A stretch of DNA of 57,932 bases from a virus. Shown here piece after piece: positions 16,575 through 24,608 of this stretch (position 1 is the first letter of the stretch; each line of letters begins with the position of its first letter). A program made the translations under genes and the position numbers. A model generated the notes under the pieces. That model was not told the origin of the DNA and made no database searches. It saw nothing but the letters and a program-made list of their open reading frames with translations. The stretch is taken from positions 1 to 57,932 of IMG/VR virus record IMGVR_UViG_3300027597_000005; one strand, written 5' to 3'.

Positions 16575-16850
16575 TTATGGCAAATTGATATTATTGTCAA
16601 AATATGCAATTGCAGCATCAAAATATGCTTCCAAATCAGTTTTCAATGCATATTGCACATGTGGATTTGAACCATTAATGTGAGCGACCATTACCGCCGA
16701 AGCCTCACCAACAGGGTCGGCCCCTACCATAGCTGCGGTGTAATCACCTGTTTGTGCATATATATTGGGGCCAATACGTCCAAACACCGTTTGAACATCA
16801 GTGCTTACTGGCATTGGCATTGGCATGCCATAAATTGCTGAATTAAACAT
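16575..16850 (-). CDS. Small fibre-like structural protein
   Basis: 91 aa. Contains VQTVFGRIGPNIYAQTGDYTA followed by MVGADPVGEA and an H-x-NPHVQY motif, the repeat grammar found in N-terminal parts of tail-fibre and head-fibre proteins (VQSVNGKTG ... GA ... NPHPQY). Placed between portal and prohead core genes, so a head or neck fibre/decoration role is possible. Ribosome site GGGGTAATT. Confidence 0.6.
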   Translation of the reverse strand: MFNSAIYGMPMPMPVSTDVQTVFGRIGPNIYAQTGDYTAAMVGADPVGEASAVMVAHINGSNPHVQYALKTDLEAYFDAAIAYFDNNINLP

Positions 16851-16874
16851 AATTACCCCAAAAGTTTATATTAT

Positions 16875-18515
16875 TTATTGTTGCATTTGATCTTGCTCTT
16901 GTTGCATTTGTTGTGCAACAGCAATGTAATTTGACGCATCTATTCCTTGTTTCCCCAATATATCAGTTAATGATGAATCGGATTCTGCTTGTAACTGTGC
17001 AGTCAATTGTTGTTCATTAATTCTATTCTGAATATTTTCTTGACGATATTGTGCTGCTTGTTTTTTCAATTCCGCCGCAACTTCTTCTGTTACGTGTAAG
17101 ACATTGGTATAAACATAATCAGGGCCATAATATTTTCCAACAAAAGCATCTGCTGCCCCAATCATATTCAAACGACCTTGTAAAATTTCATTTTCTACAG
17201 ATTCTTTGAAATAGTTGTCAACGGTAAAATCAAAATACAAATTGTCACGGAATTCTTCCCAATCATCTAATCCAATTATTCCTTTTAATACTAACTGTCG
17301 TTTCAACAATTCAGCAAAAAGCTTTGAGAATTGAATACGCAAACGTTGAATATAATTAAAGAAGCGTAATTCATCACGAGTAATTTCAGAACCATGTGTA
17401 TACAAGGAACCTTGTTGAAAACGGGACGCTGGAACTTTTAATGCATCCCACAATTGAGTTTTGAAATAATCCAATTGACTAGTATTGTCGAAAGAGTCAC
17501 CACCGGGCAATGTATCAATTTCTGTGCCACGGCTACCACCTTGACGGGGTATGAAAAAGTCTTCATTCATTGACATGAATCGTTTTTCGTTTTTCACTTT
17601 GCCGGTAACGGGGTCATAAAGAATTTTTGTACGGTACTTGTCAGCGATTTCTTTGATATATTGGTCAATTTTTGCTTTAGGAAGATTACCAACGTCGATA
17701 TAGAATATTCTACGTTCGGGCGCACGTGTAAGCATATAGATAATCCCGCTTTCTTCTAACATACGCATGGAATTAGTAGTACGTATAGCAGTTTCCAAAG
17801 CGGATACCATGAAACCACGATCAGCGTCATAAATCCCTGAATTACATTGAACAACTGATTCCGGTGTTAATGTAATAGTAGTGGAAGTTGCGCCACCCGC
17901 CGTCGATGCACTTTGATCTATTCCGTTTTCATTAAAGATATAAAACTCTTTTATATTCCTGACAATTGGATGGCCATTTTGTATATCACGATTTATTTCA
18001 CGTATTTTCTTTATTTTCGTTGGTTCAACATATTGTAATTGTTGAATACCGTACTGAGGATTGTTTTCATCAATAGAAACCAAATAATTAATACGGCCAT
18101 CAACATACCAGCGTTTAGCAACTGTATGAGCGTCAGTGTTGAAATCTAATAACCCAAGAATTGTTTTAAACTCTTTATTAATTACTTCTTTCAACTCCAA
18201 CGAAATATCAATGGCATCCATATTCAAAGTAACAGCCGGTTTTTGATGTTCCATCACAACCATTTCACAAATTATTTCTTCTACTGCTAAATCAACTTCT
18301 GCCTGTCTTGCTATATCTCTATATTGAGCAATCGCATCGTTTTCTGTTTTAACCATTGATGTTATTTGTAATGATGTCGCCATAGGCGTCATGAAACCAC
18401 CAGAATAAAGGTCTACAGAAGGATCGTTTAGACTTGGCGCAATGTATTGCGTAACACCACTTGCAGAGTTTTTATCGGCAGAGCCAAAGCTAAAGCCAAA
18501 AATTTTAAATTGCAT
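16875..18515 (-). CDS. 20: Portal protein gp20
   Basis: 546 aa (T4 gp20 524 aa). Dodecameric portal through which DNA enters and leaves. Key segments: YRDIARQAEVDLAVEEI near the N-terminus, RRIFYIDVGNLPKAKIDQYI (canonical portal motif), LPGGDSFDNTSQLDYF and LWDALKVPASRF. The C-terminus is Gln-rich. AGGATTAAAAT precedes the ATG. Confidence 0.95.
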   Translation of the reverse strand: MQFKIFGFSFGSADKNSASGVTQYIAPSLNDPSVDLYSGGFMTPMATSLQITSMVKTENDAIAQYRDIARQAEVDLAVEEIICEMVVMEHQKPAVTLNMDAIDISLELKEVINKEFKTILGLLDFNTDAHTVAKRWYVDGRINYLVSIDENNPQYGIQQLQYVEPTKIKKIREINRDIQNGHPIVRNIKEFYIFNENGIDQSASTAGGATSTTITLTPESVVQCNSGIYDADRGFMVSALETAIRTTNSMRMLEESGIIYMLTRAPERRIFYIDVGNLPKAKIDQYIKEIADKYRTKILYDPVTGKVKNEKRFMSMNEDFFIPRQGGSRGTEIDTLPGGDSFDNTSQLDYFKTQLWDALKVPASRFQQGSLYTHGSEITRDELRFFNYIQRLRIQFSKLFAELLKRQLVLKGIIGLDDWEEFRDNLYFDFTVDNYFKESVENEILQGRLNMIGAADAFVGKYYGPDYVYTNVLHVTEEVAAELKKQAAQYRQENIQNRINEQQLTAQLQAESDSSLTDILGKQGIDASNYIAVAQQMQQEQDQMQQ

Positions 18516-18553
18516 ATTTTAATCCTGATATATTGTTTCTAATTTTATATAGC

Positions 18554-18578
18554 AAAAAAGCCGCAGGGCGGCTTTTTT
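18554..18578 (-). terminator. Terminator
   Basis: AAAAAAGCCGC-loop-GCGGCTTTTTT, 11-bp stem with T-run on the - strand; ends the transcript of the gene at 18594. Confidence 0.85.
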
Positions 18579-18593
18579 GAATCAATGGTCTGA

Positions 18594-19454
18594 TTAAACT
18601 TTTAGCTTATGTGTTCTGATTTTGTACTTACCTTGTACAGCTTGTACCTTATCAACTAAACCATCTTTTCTAACATGTGTTAAACAGTGACCCTCATGAA
18701 GTATGATTGACCCACCATAACGATTTGTTAATGCGGTTGAAATTTGTTGAAGTGCTTCATCTAAATTTTCAACTTGGTGTGGGTATTCGATATATGCTGA
18801 TTCATCTAATTTAGAATCTTTGTGAGATTCATCGTCATCACATTTTTCTTCAAGTTCCGTTTTAATCATGTCATTTTGATCATTAACAACATCAACCGCA
18901 GGTGCCATTGTTGTATCAATCGGTGTATCAATTGCAGCGGCTATGTCAGCATCTGGTGCAGGTTGAACATCAATATTATCATCAACTGTAGGTGCTGGTT
19001 GTGCATCTGATACCAAATCAGCAATGTCTAAATCATTGTCAGTATCGTTGTTTGTGTCATCTTGACCATTTTCAACAAATGGTACAATTTCACCAACTGG
19101 CAACACAACAGAGTTTGCATCTTGTTCGGAAGTATCGCCATCACAACCATTATCCGAAACTGGTTCTGGATTAGGCGTTATATTATCGTCACTTTGATTA
19201 ACTGGTATATCAGTAGATAAACCACCAACATAATGGTCAGAATCAGTAGACACAACAATATGACATGATGGGCATGTATTTCCATCATCATCAGTATCAT
19301 TAGACAAATAGATGAATGCATTTGGACTAATACGCACCAAATGACCATTCAATTGATTGTCAACCATATTACCCATCAAGGTATTTGAAGCATCAGTGGC
19401 ATTTCCTTGCTGGTGGGGGTATACTGATGATAAAATTGCATTAGTTAAATCCAT
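18594..19454 (-). CDS. Acidic low-complexity protein between gp19 and gp20
   Basis: 286 aa. N-terminal 75 residues contain a CPSCH motif and a hydrophobic strand (GHLVRISPNAFIYLS); residues about 75-215 are Asp/Pro/Ala-rich low complexity; the C-terminal 70 residues form a compact alpha-beta region with VENLDEALQQISTAL. No family recognised. Transcribed with gp19, so probably a late virion or assembly protein. Confidence 0.6.
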   Translation of the reverse strand: MDLTNAILSSVYPHQQGNATDASNTLMGNMVDNQLNGHLVRISPNAFIYLSNDTDDDGNTCPSCHIVVSTDSDHYVGGLSTDIPVNQSDDNITPNPEPVSDNGCDGDTSEQDANSVVLPVGEIVPFVENGQDDTNNDTDNDLDIADLVSDAQPAPTVDDNIDVQPAPDADIAAAIDTPIDTTMAPAVDVVNDQNDMIKTELEEKCDDDESHKDSKLDESAYIEYPHQVENLDEALQQISTALTNRYGGSIILHEGHCLTHVRKDGLVDKVQAVQGKYKIRTHKLKV

Positions 19455-19466
19455 TATAATTCTCCA

Positions 19467-20084
19467 TTACTCACGTCTTGCCGATGCATCAACATCAGTC
19501 AACGAAATTTCATTTTTGTTATACGCATTGAAGTTAGTAGTGAAATAATCATACTTCCAAGTTACTTCGAACATCATCACCTGATCATTAGCCTGCCATG
19601 ATAATTGGACAGGAGATACAACATATGGGAATGCATTATGAAGAACATATATTTTATCAACCTTACCAGTTTTTGTATAATGAGACACTTTTATGTCACA
19701 AACATACTTATCAATAGTTTCGGATGACGTACCATGTTCTTTGAATGTATCAAAGTTTAAGAAAGACATGGAGTTATTCCATGCTTCAAAGGCATTACGG
19801 GTTATAAAATCTTCGTCACAATAAATTGCACATGTCCAATCTTCAAACATACGATCACCAGCAACGTTAATGAAACGACCGAAGTAAGGAACAGGAATTG
19901 TACCAATAACTGAACCGGGTAGGTCTGCTGCGTTAGTCATATATGTAAAGGAAGACATTGCATTGCCTGAACCTGCTGCTGTGGTGAAAGATGCAGGTGC
20001 ACTTAACAACTCAATTTGGAATTGGTTTGGACGGGCACCACCATTTTTCAATTGCTTTCTAAATTCATTAGCATTAAATGGCAT
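19467..20084 (-). CDS. 19: Tail tube protein gp19
   Basis: 205 aa (T4 gp19 163 aa). Features: N-terminal GGARPNQFQIEL, AADLPGSVIGTIPVPYFGR, and the C-terminal VSPVQLSWQANDQVMMFEVTWKYDY, all characteristic of the T4-type tube. Polymerises into the inner tube that DNA crosses. GAGGATAAC ribosome site; late promoter at 20132-20139. Confidence 0.9.
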   Translation of the reverse strand: MPFNANEFRKQLKNGGARPNQFQIELLSAPASFTTAAGSGNAMSSFTYMTNAADLPGSVIGTIPVPYFGRFINVAGDRMFEDWTCAIYCDEDFITRNAFEAWNNSMSFLNFDTFKEHGTSSETIDKYVCDIKVSHYTKTGKVDKIYVLHNAFPYVVSPVQLSWQANDQVMMFEVTWKYDYFTTNFNAYNKNEISLTDVDASARRE

Positions 20085-20131
20085 TTTTGTTATCCTCTTA
20101 AATTAAATATCTGTTACATACTATTTAACTT

Positions 20132-20139
20132 TATTTATA
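20132..20139 (-). promoter_or_regulatory. T4-type late promoter
   Basis: TATAAATA on the - strand, 48 bp upstream of the gp19 start, and lying in the short space before the divergent gene at 20153. Confidence 0.65.
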
Positions 20140-20152
20140 TTGAGGTGAAATT

Positions 20153-20356
20153 ATGAATCGCTTTTATTGTGACATCGAATCATATAAAACCATAATACTT
20201 CAAGAACTAATATACGAACAGTATTATCTCTCCAACCAAGATGCTGTTGAACATCTCTATATACTCGAAGATCAAATAAAAATATTTTTTCATAAACAAA
20301 CACCAATACCTAGTGTTTTAAAATGGATCATGACCTACGATACATGTCTTAAATGA
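20153..20356 (+). CDS. Hypothetical small protein
   Basis: 67 aa; GAGGTGAAATT is an excellent ribosome site before the ATG. Rich in Tyr, Ile and Gln (ELIYEQYYLSNQDAVEHLY). No family recognised. Lies on the opposite strand to the flanking tail genes, upstream of the hydrolase at 20413. Confidence 0.55.
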   Translation: MNRFYCDIESYKTIILQELIYEQYYLSNQDAVEHLYILEDQIKIFFHKQTPIPSVLKWIMTYDTCLK

Positions 20357-20398
20357 TTGACAACTGTATAAATACATTGTATAATGTCACAGTTGACA
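20357..20398 (+). promoter_or_regulatory. Consensus sigma70 promoter with operator-like dyads and embedded late motif
   Basis: Perfect TTGACA (20357-20362), 17-bp spacer, perfect TATAAT (20380-20385). The spacer contains TATAAATA (20367-20374), the late consensus. CAACTGT (20361-20367) and ACAGTTG (20389-20395) form a dyad around the -10, and TGTCA-CAGT-TGACA (20385-20398) covers the expected start point. Faces the gene at 20413. Confidence 0.7.
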
Positions 20399-20412
20399 TG
20401 TAGGAGTAGATC

Positions 20413-21165
20413 ATGATACCAGTTCGCAAAAACAAGTTTGATTTTTCAAATACAGAAAAGTATTACTATAAAGATAGCAAACTTATTACCCACTTTTTTA
20501 ACGCATTATCCTCTACCTTTCCGCCCGGCGAAGATTTCTTTGTACGAGCAGTTAGGGCGCATCGTAAAAATACTAAAGACGAATTGGAAAAAGATATTTC
20601 TGGATTTATTGGTCAAGAAGCATGGCATTCTATGGCGCATAAAACCATGAATCTTTATGCGGAAACTCATAATGTTCCATTAACAAAGATAGAAGATTTT
20701 ATCAATGTTGCGTTGAAACAAATAGAAAAGAAATTGACAGTTAAACAATGTTTAGCAGTAACAGTTGCACTTGAACACTATACCGCATCAATGGGGATGG
20801 AAATACTCAATAACCCTAAATGGTTGTCATCGTTTGATGAACCATACAAGGAATTGATAAAATGGCATTCTTCCGAAGAAATAGAACATCGTCATGTGGC
20901 ATTCGATGTTTATATGAGAGATTATGCAGACGACTATAAAACTCGTGTCGCTGTCATGATTGGTGCGAGTATAATTTTCTGGGTAGCTATATCAATAATG
21001 ACTGGAATGCTATATTTCACTGATAAAGATATTGGTGTAAAGGATAAAGTATTTGGTTTATTTCATGGAACCAAAGAATTGTTAGGCCCGTCAGGATTTG
21101 TTACCAATATCCTAAAAGACCTTCCAATATTCTTCAAAAGGGATTTCCACCCCAACATGATGTGA
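20413..21165 (+). CDS. Predicted metal-dependent hydrolase, ferritin-like (PF10118/COG3687)
   Basis: 250 aa. Contains the di-iron-type ligand pattern: E40, E69/H72/H76 in GFIGQEAWHSMAH, E121/H122 in LEHYTA and E155-H159 in HSSEEIEHRHVAFDVY. This matches the PF10118 family of predicted metal-dependent hydrolases, whose substrate is unknown. Residues about 180-203 are a membrane-like segment. Preceded by a perfect promoter and TAGGAGTAGATC. Placed between gp17 and gp19 where T4 has gene 18, on the other strand, so likely an acquired gene. Confidence 0.75.
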   Translation: MIPVRKNKFDFSNTEKYYYKDSKLITHFFNALSSTFPPGEDFFVRAVRAHRKNTKDELEKDISGFIGQEAWHSMAHKTMNLYAETHNVPLTKIEDFINVALKQIEKKLTVKQCLAVTVALEHYTASMGMEILNNPKWLSSFDEPYKELIKWHSSEEIEHRHVAFDVYMRDYADDYKTRVAVMIGASIIFWVAISIMTGMLYFTDKDIGVKDKVFGLFHGTKELLGPSGFVTNILKDLPIFFKRDFHPNMM

Positions 21166-21573
21166 TTAGACGTATGGTTTACCTTCATGGTCATTCATGG
21201 CCATGAACAAACTCCCACCGTTTTCATGAAACTCTTTGACGTGATCTTCAAACCCCTTGTCACCAAGACCGGGGTTTCTAAATCCATTGTTATGAAATAC
21301 TTTCAAACTGGCAAGTGAAGATACTTGTCCACCAAGATCAGAATGGCGTTGTTTGGCATGTTTCAACAATTTATCCCCAATTCCTTTCCCACGTTTATTT
21401 TCATCGACGACAAAATCAACAACCGATTGTTTTCTAGGGGAATATTCTGTTTGATGTTGGACATCAATATAACCGCCATCAGTTATGATTTTTTCACCTT
21501 TATCACCAACTAAAGACTTTCCGTATGAAAAGTCTTCATTAAACATTTTCACAAAATGTGTTGTAAATTTCAT
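21166..21573 (-). CDS. GNAT-family acetyltransferase with leader-like N-terminus
   Basis: 135 aa. GNAT motif A is seen in FVVDENKRGKGIGDKLLKHA (about 54-73), the R/Q-x-x-G-x-G/A acetyl-CoA loop, followed by a VFHNNGFRNPG motif B. The N-terminus MKFTTHFVKMFNEDF is an amphipathic helix ending in an F-x-E-D site similar to leaders of head-packaged proteins, so delivery with the virion is possible. Directly follows the terminase gene, co-directional and 3 bp away. Substrate unknown. Confidence 0.7.
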   Translation of the reverse strand: MKFTTHFVKMFNEDFSYGKSLVGDKGEKIITDGGYIDVQHQTEYSPRKQSVVDFVVDENKRGKGIGDKLLKHAKQRHSDLGGQVSSLASLKVFHNNGFRNPGLGDKGFEDHVKEFHENGGSLFMAMNDHEGKPYV

Positions 21574-21576
21574 ATA

Positions 21577-23262
21577 TCACCATCTAAATGAGTCATCAGG
21601 GTCTTTTTCTTCCCACACACCCTTTTCGCCTTTGAACTTAACGTATGTAGGGGCATTTGTAGTATCTTGGTTATTAACGTATCCAAATGGAATAAGATCA
21701 TTTTCAATATCTTCATCCGAAAAATCACGCATATGTGGCAATATATTACCATTAGCTAATTCATGAAAATAATTATCCTGTGTCAAAAATGCTAATAACA
21801 CTAAAGTCATGACCATATCATCATGGTTTCCGGGTTCAGCGGAATAACCATCACCCTTCTTGGAGAATGTTCTCAATTCTTTGATGGTCGCCTCATCACG
21901 CAACAACATGGTATTTTGTTCAAGCATTAACTTCAAAACCGAACATCCAAGACGTTTAACCGTGGTGGTGGTGCGCAACCCTATTTCTACACCCCTTCCA
22001 AAGCCTGTAGAAAGACGTTTACCGGCCCTTCCGGCAGATTCTGTACTTAGGATGTTCTCGTAGCCGTAATCGTATTGTAGAAGCACAGCGACCTGTTCTC
22101 CCAAGTCGTTTGTTTCGACAATAGTGTATGCATTGTTATACATTTTTGCAATACGATAAATCCAACTTGCATAATCGGTTGGGGTTATTTTATTATTACG
22201 GAAAATACAAACTTGACGATACGGAACTTCTGTAACATCAAAAACGCTAAATGCAGAATAATCCAACCCTTTACCACGTGAAACGTCACACGTCATAAAA
22301 TATATTCTGTCTTTTTCTGGTAATTCAAATTGTTTTAAAAAATCATTTGACGTAATGGGTGGGACTGGTAATAATCTACCTAATGTACTTGAGTTTAGAA
22401 GTGTACCAGCGGAGCCTAAAAACTCACCTTCATATTCTTGACGAAAACGGTCAAAGTCATAGTTCAAAGCTTTTAATGTGTCTGACTTCCATTTATCGTC
22501 ACGATTAGGTATTTTATACCAAGGTGCAAAAATAGGCGTAAATCCATTAAGTTCAACTTTTCCAGACTCATCTGGCGTACCATCAGTCGCCCCTTTCCAG
22601 AAATCATAGAAATGATTCAAACCATTAGGGGTACTCGTGAACAACATTTTTGTTGTTTTACCAGAAGAAATAGTTGGGAATGTTGATGCGTAAAAATCAG
22701 TCCAATTTTCAACGAATGCAGTTTCGTCAATGTATAAGAACGCCATAGACTTACCACGAATGGAACTTGAAGAAGAAGCCGCAGCAATGATTTTAGATTC
22801 GTTAGCAAACTCAACAGAACCCTTGTTCCATTCTTTAACCCCTATTTGCATCCAACGGGGAAGATTTTCATACGCCATTTGTATACGGTCTAAAATTTCA
22901 CGTGCTGAGTCCGCTTTATTGGCAAGTAGACCAATGCGTTTAGCATTATTGAAAATAGCAAAATGCAATAATACAATCGTTGCCACTGTAGTTTTACCTT
23001 GTTGACGACCAGTCAATACAATAACACGTCGATTGTTCAATGTAGCTTCAATAATTTCTTTTTGGAAATCATATAATTTAATTGGAATAACACCATAGTC
23101 AACACTAACAATCTTAATATATTTTTCAGCCCAATAAACCGGGTCAATAGAACAGCGATATAATTCTTGTATTTGTTCTAGTGTTAATGATTGTTTTGTT
23201 CCGGGTAGTTTTAGATTAGGATTACCATTATAACCCAATTCCCCTGTTAATTTCTGTGCCAT
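21577..23262 (-). CDS. 17: Terminase large subunit gp17
   Basis: 561 aa (T4 gp17 610 aa). Packaging motor ATPase plus nuclease. N-terminal ATPase: Walker A GRQQGKT at 85-91, Walker B AFLYIDE at 174-180, coupling motif FTSTPNG. C-terminal RNase H-like nuclease: first Asp in MTCDVSRGKGLDYSAF, Glu in YTIVETNDLG and Asp in EPGNHDDMVMTLVL. The small terminase gp16 is not in the window. Confidence 0.95.
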   Translation of the reverse strand: MAQKLTGELGYNGNPNLKLPGTKQSLTLEQIQELYRCSIDPVYWAEKYIKIVSVDYGVIPIKLYDFQKEIIEATLNNRRVIVLTGRQQGKTTVATIVLLHFAIFNNAKRIGLLANKADSAREILDRIQMAYENLPRWMQIGVKEWNKGSVEFANESKIIAAASSSSSIRGKSMAFLYIDETAFVENWTDFYASTFPTISSGKTTKMLFTSTPNGLNHFYDFWKGATDGTPDESGKVELNGFTPIFAPWYKIPNRDDKWKSDTLKALNYDFDRFRQEYEGEFLGSAGTLLNSSTLGRLLPVPPITSNDFLKQFELPEKDRIYFMTCDVSRGKGLDYSAFSVFDVTEVPYRQVCIFRNNKITPTDYASWIYRIAKMYNNAYTIVETNDLGEQVAVLLQYDYGYENILSTESAGRAGKRLSTGFGRGVEIGLRTTTTVKRLGCSVLKLMLEQNTMLLRDEATIKELRTFSKKGDGYSAEPGNHDDMVMTLVLLAFLTQDNYFHELANGNILPHMRDFSDEDIENDLIPFGYVNNQDTTNAPTYVKFKGEKGVWEEKDPDDSFRW

Positions 23263-23322
23263 ATTTTATAACCTAAAATGTAAGTTCATAAAATATATAT
23301 TAAATTTTTGTCAAAATATGTA

Positions 23323-23345
23323 AAAGGCGCTTTCAAAGCGCCTTT
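23323..23345 (-). terminator. Terminator
   Basis: AAAGGCGCTTT / AAAGCGCCTTT palindrome with a short loop and T-rich end on the - strand; overlaps the stop codon of the gene at 23344. Confidence 0.7.
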
Positions 23346-23988
23346 AGGAAGTAGTCGGTGTACTCGACAAGGGTTTATATTTTTTAATCTTCTGTATCAA
23401 TTTGTCATATTCTGGTTTGTCTTGATTTTTGTAAATGTGATCAACAATGGTATTTTCATGTAGACCATGAAGCATTTCAACTTCATTTGGTGTAAATGTA
23501 TTTGCCATATGCTTATCCAAATTACGATACACATGCCAATGTAAACGATTTAAATCTTGATCGTAATCAGGAGAGTTTATATTACCTTTATGTTTTGTAT
23601 TGAAAGAGTCTAACACTCTCGCTTTTAAAGCATTTACTGTTTTTGCCTTATTAGATGCGAATGAATCATATGCTGTTTTAATTTCTTCACGTGAATATTT
23701 CACTGGCTTTTCACGAGTAAAAAATCCTTCTGTTAAATCTGATTCATCCTCGGACAACTCATGCGCAGAATCAACACGATACGCACCACGAGACAGAGAA
23801 TGTAAATGGATTGATGCTAATTTTGCCTCGTTTGCATCACGAACATTAAAAATTTTATTTGCCACGGGAGTTTCTTCACCATTATCCCCTTTTATAAAAC
23901 CACGAACACGATAATGTTTATCACCGGAAAATAAACTTTCGAATATTTTTTTGATAACCATTTGTTCCAAAGATTTTTTAATATCCAT
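23344..23988 (-). CDS. Possible internal head protein with leader-like N-terminus
   Basis: 214 aa from ATG 23988 (AAGGAAGGTAAC upstream); an upstream in-frame start would overlap the preceding gene. N-terminus MDIKKSLEQMVIKKIFES is an amphipathic helix followed by an I-x-E site; a second site DLTEGFF occurs near residue 88. Residues 20-75 resemble a small beta-alpha domain (HYRVRGFIKGDNGEE). C-terminal half helical, His/Lys/Asn-rich. Role inferred from leader and position beside gp17. Confidence 0.55.
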   Translation of the reverse strand: MDIKKSLEQMVIKKIFESLFSGDKHYRVRGFIKGDNGEETPVANKIFNVRDANEAKLASIHLHSLSRGAYRVDSAHELSEDESDLTEGFFTREKPVKYSREEIKTAYDSFASNKAKTVNALKARVLDSFNTKHKGNINSPDYDQDLNRLHWHVYRNLDKHMANTFTPNEVEMLHGLHENTIVDHIYKNQDKPEYDKLIQKIKKYKPLSSTPTTS

Positions 23989-23989
23989 T

Positions 23990-24550
23990 TCAGTTACCTT
24001 CCTTATGGTGTCTATTCCAAAACTCAGTATGACCAAGAATCAAGTCTTTATGTTTAGCATCCGAGTTTTTAATAGTTTTATAAGAGTTTTTATCATATAA
24101 ACGACCACCAATCTTACTGTCTTCAAACGCCAAAGGCGATCTGTAGAAATAGTGGGAAGGAGACATATTTTTCAATGTCTTAGCCACGTCCTCATTATCC
24201 TTTGTTGATGCAAGGACATGAGAAACCATACGAGCGGTATATTCATTAGGATTTTCATGAACATCTTTGCGAATTGATTCTGCATGACCACCAACACCAG
24301 CAAATTTTGTAGCCAATATTTTATAGGCTTTTTCACGAACAGTGCTTCTATGTGGGCCTGTAGCTACATCATTCAAACGCTTCGCCAATTCTTCATTTGA
24401 GTGTTTGCCCGTATGTGAAAATAATTCTTCATAAGGCAAATTTTCAACATACTTATGCATAGGGACAACATTTTCATCGTCATACCCTTCTGGGCTTTCA
24501 TTCAAATGTGTTTCAATTTTATTTTCAAAATAATTTGTGAAAAAATTCAT
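23990..24550 (-). CDS. Possible internal head protein with leader-like N-terminus
   Basis: 186 aa. N-terminus MNFFTNYFENKIETHLNES matches the pattern of a hydrophobic-amphipathic leader ending in L-N-E-S, the same last residues as the protein at 9434. The rest is helical and rich in His, Lys and Glu, with HEAT-like phrases (YTARMVSHVLASTKDNEDVAK). No enzyme motif. Co-transcribed with the gene at 23344. Confidence 0.55.
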   Translation of the reverse strand: MNFFTNYFENKIETHLNESPEGYDDENVVPMHKYVENLPYEELFSHTGKHSNEELAKRLNDVATGPHRSTVREKAYKILATKFAGVGGHAESIRKDVHENPNEYTARMVSHVLASTKDNEDVAKTLKNMSPSHYFYRSPLAFEDSKIGGRLYDKNSYKTIKNSDAKHKDLILGHTEFWNRHHKEGN

Positions 24551-24582
24551 TTTAAAATTCCTTTTTATTTTTAACTATTTAA

Positions 24583-24608
24583 CATTGAAGAACCTTAGTT
24601 CTTCAATG
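24583..24608 (-). terminator. Hairpin at end of the 1919-aa gene
   Basis: 10-bp stem CATTGAAGAA / TTCTTCAATG with a 6-nt loop overlapping the stop codon; followed on the - strand by an A/T-rich tract rather than a clean T-run. Confidence 0.5.
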
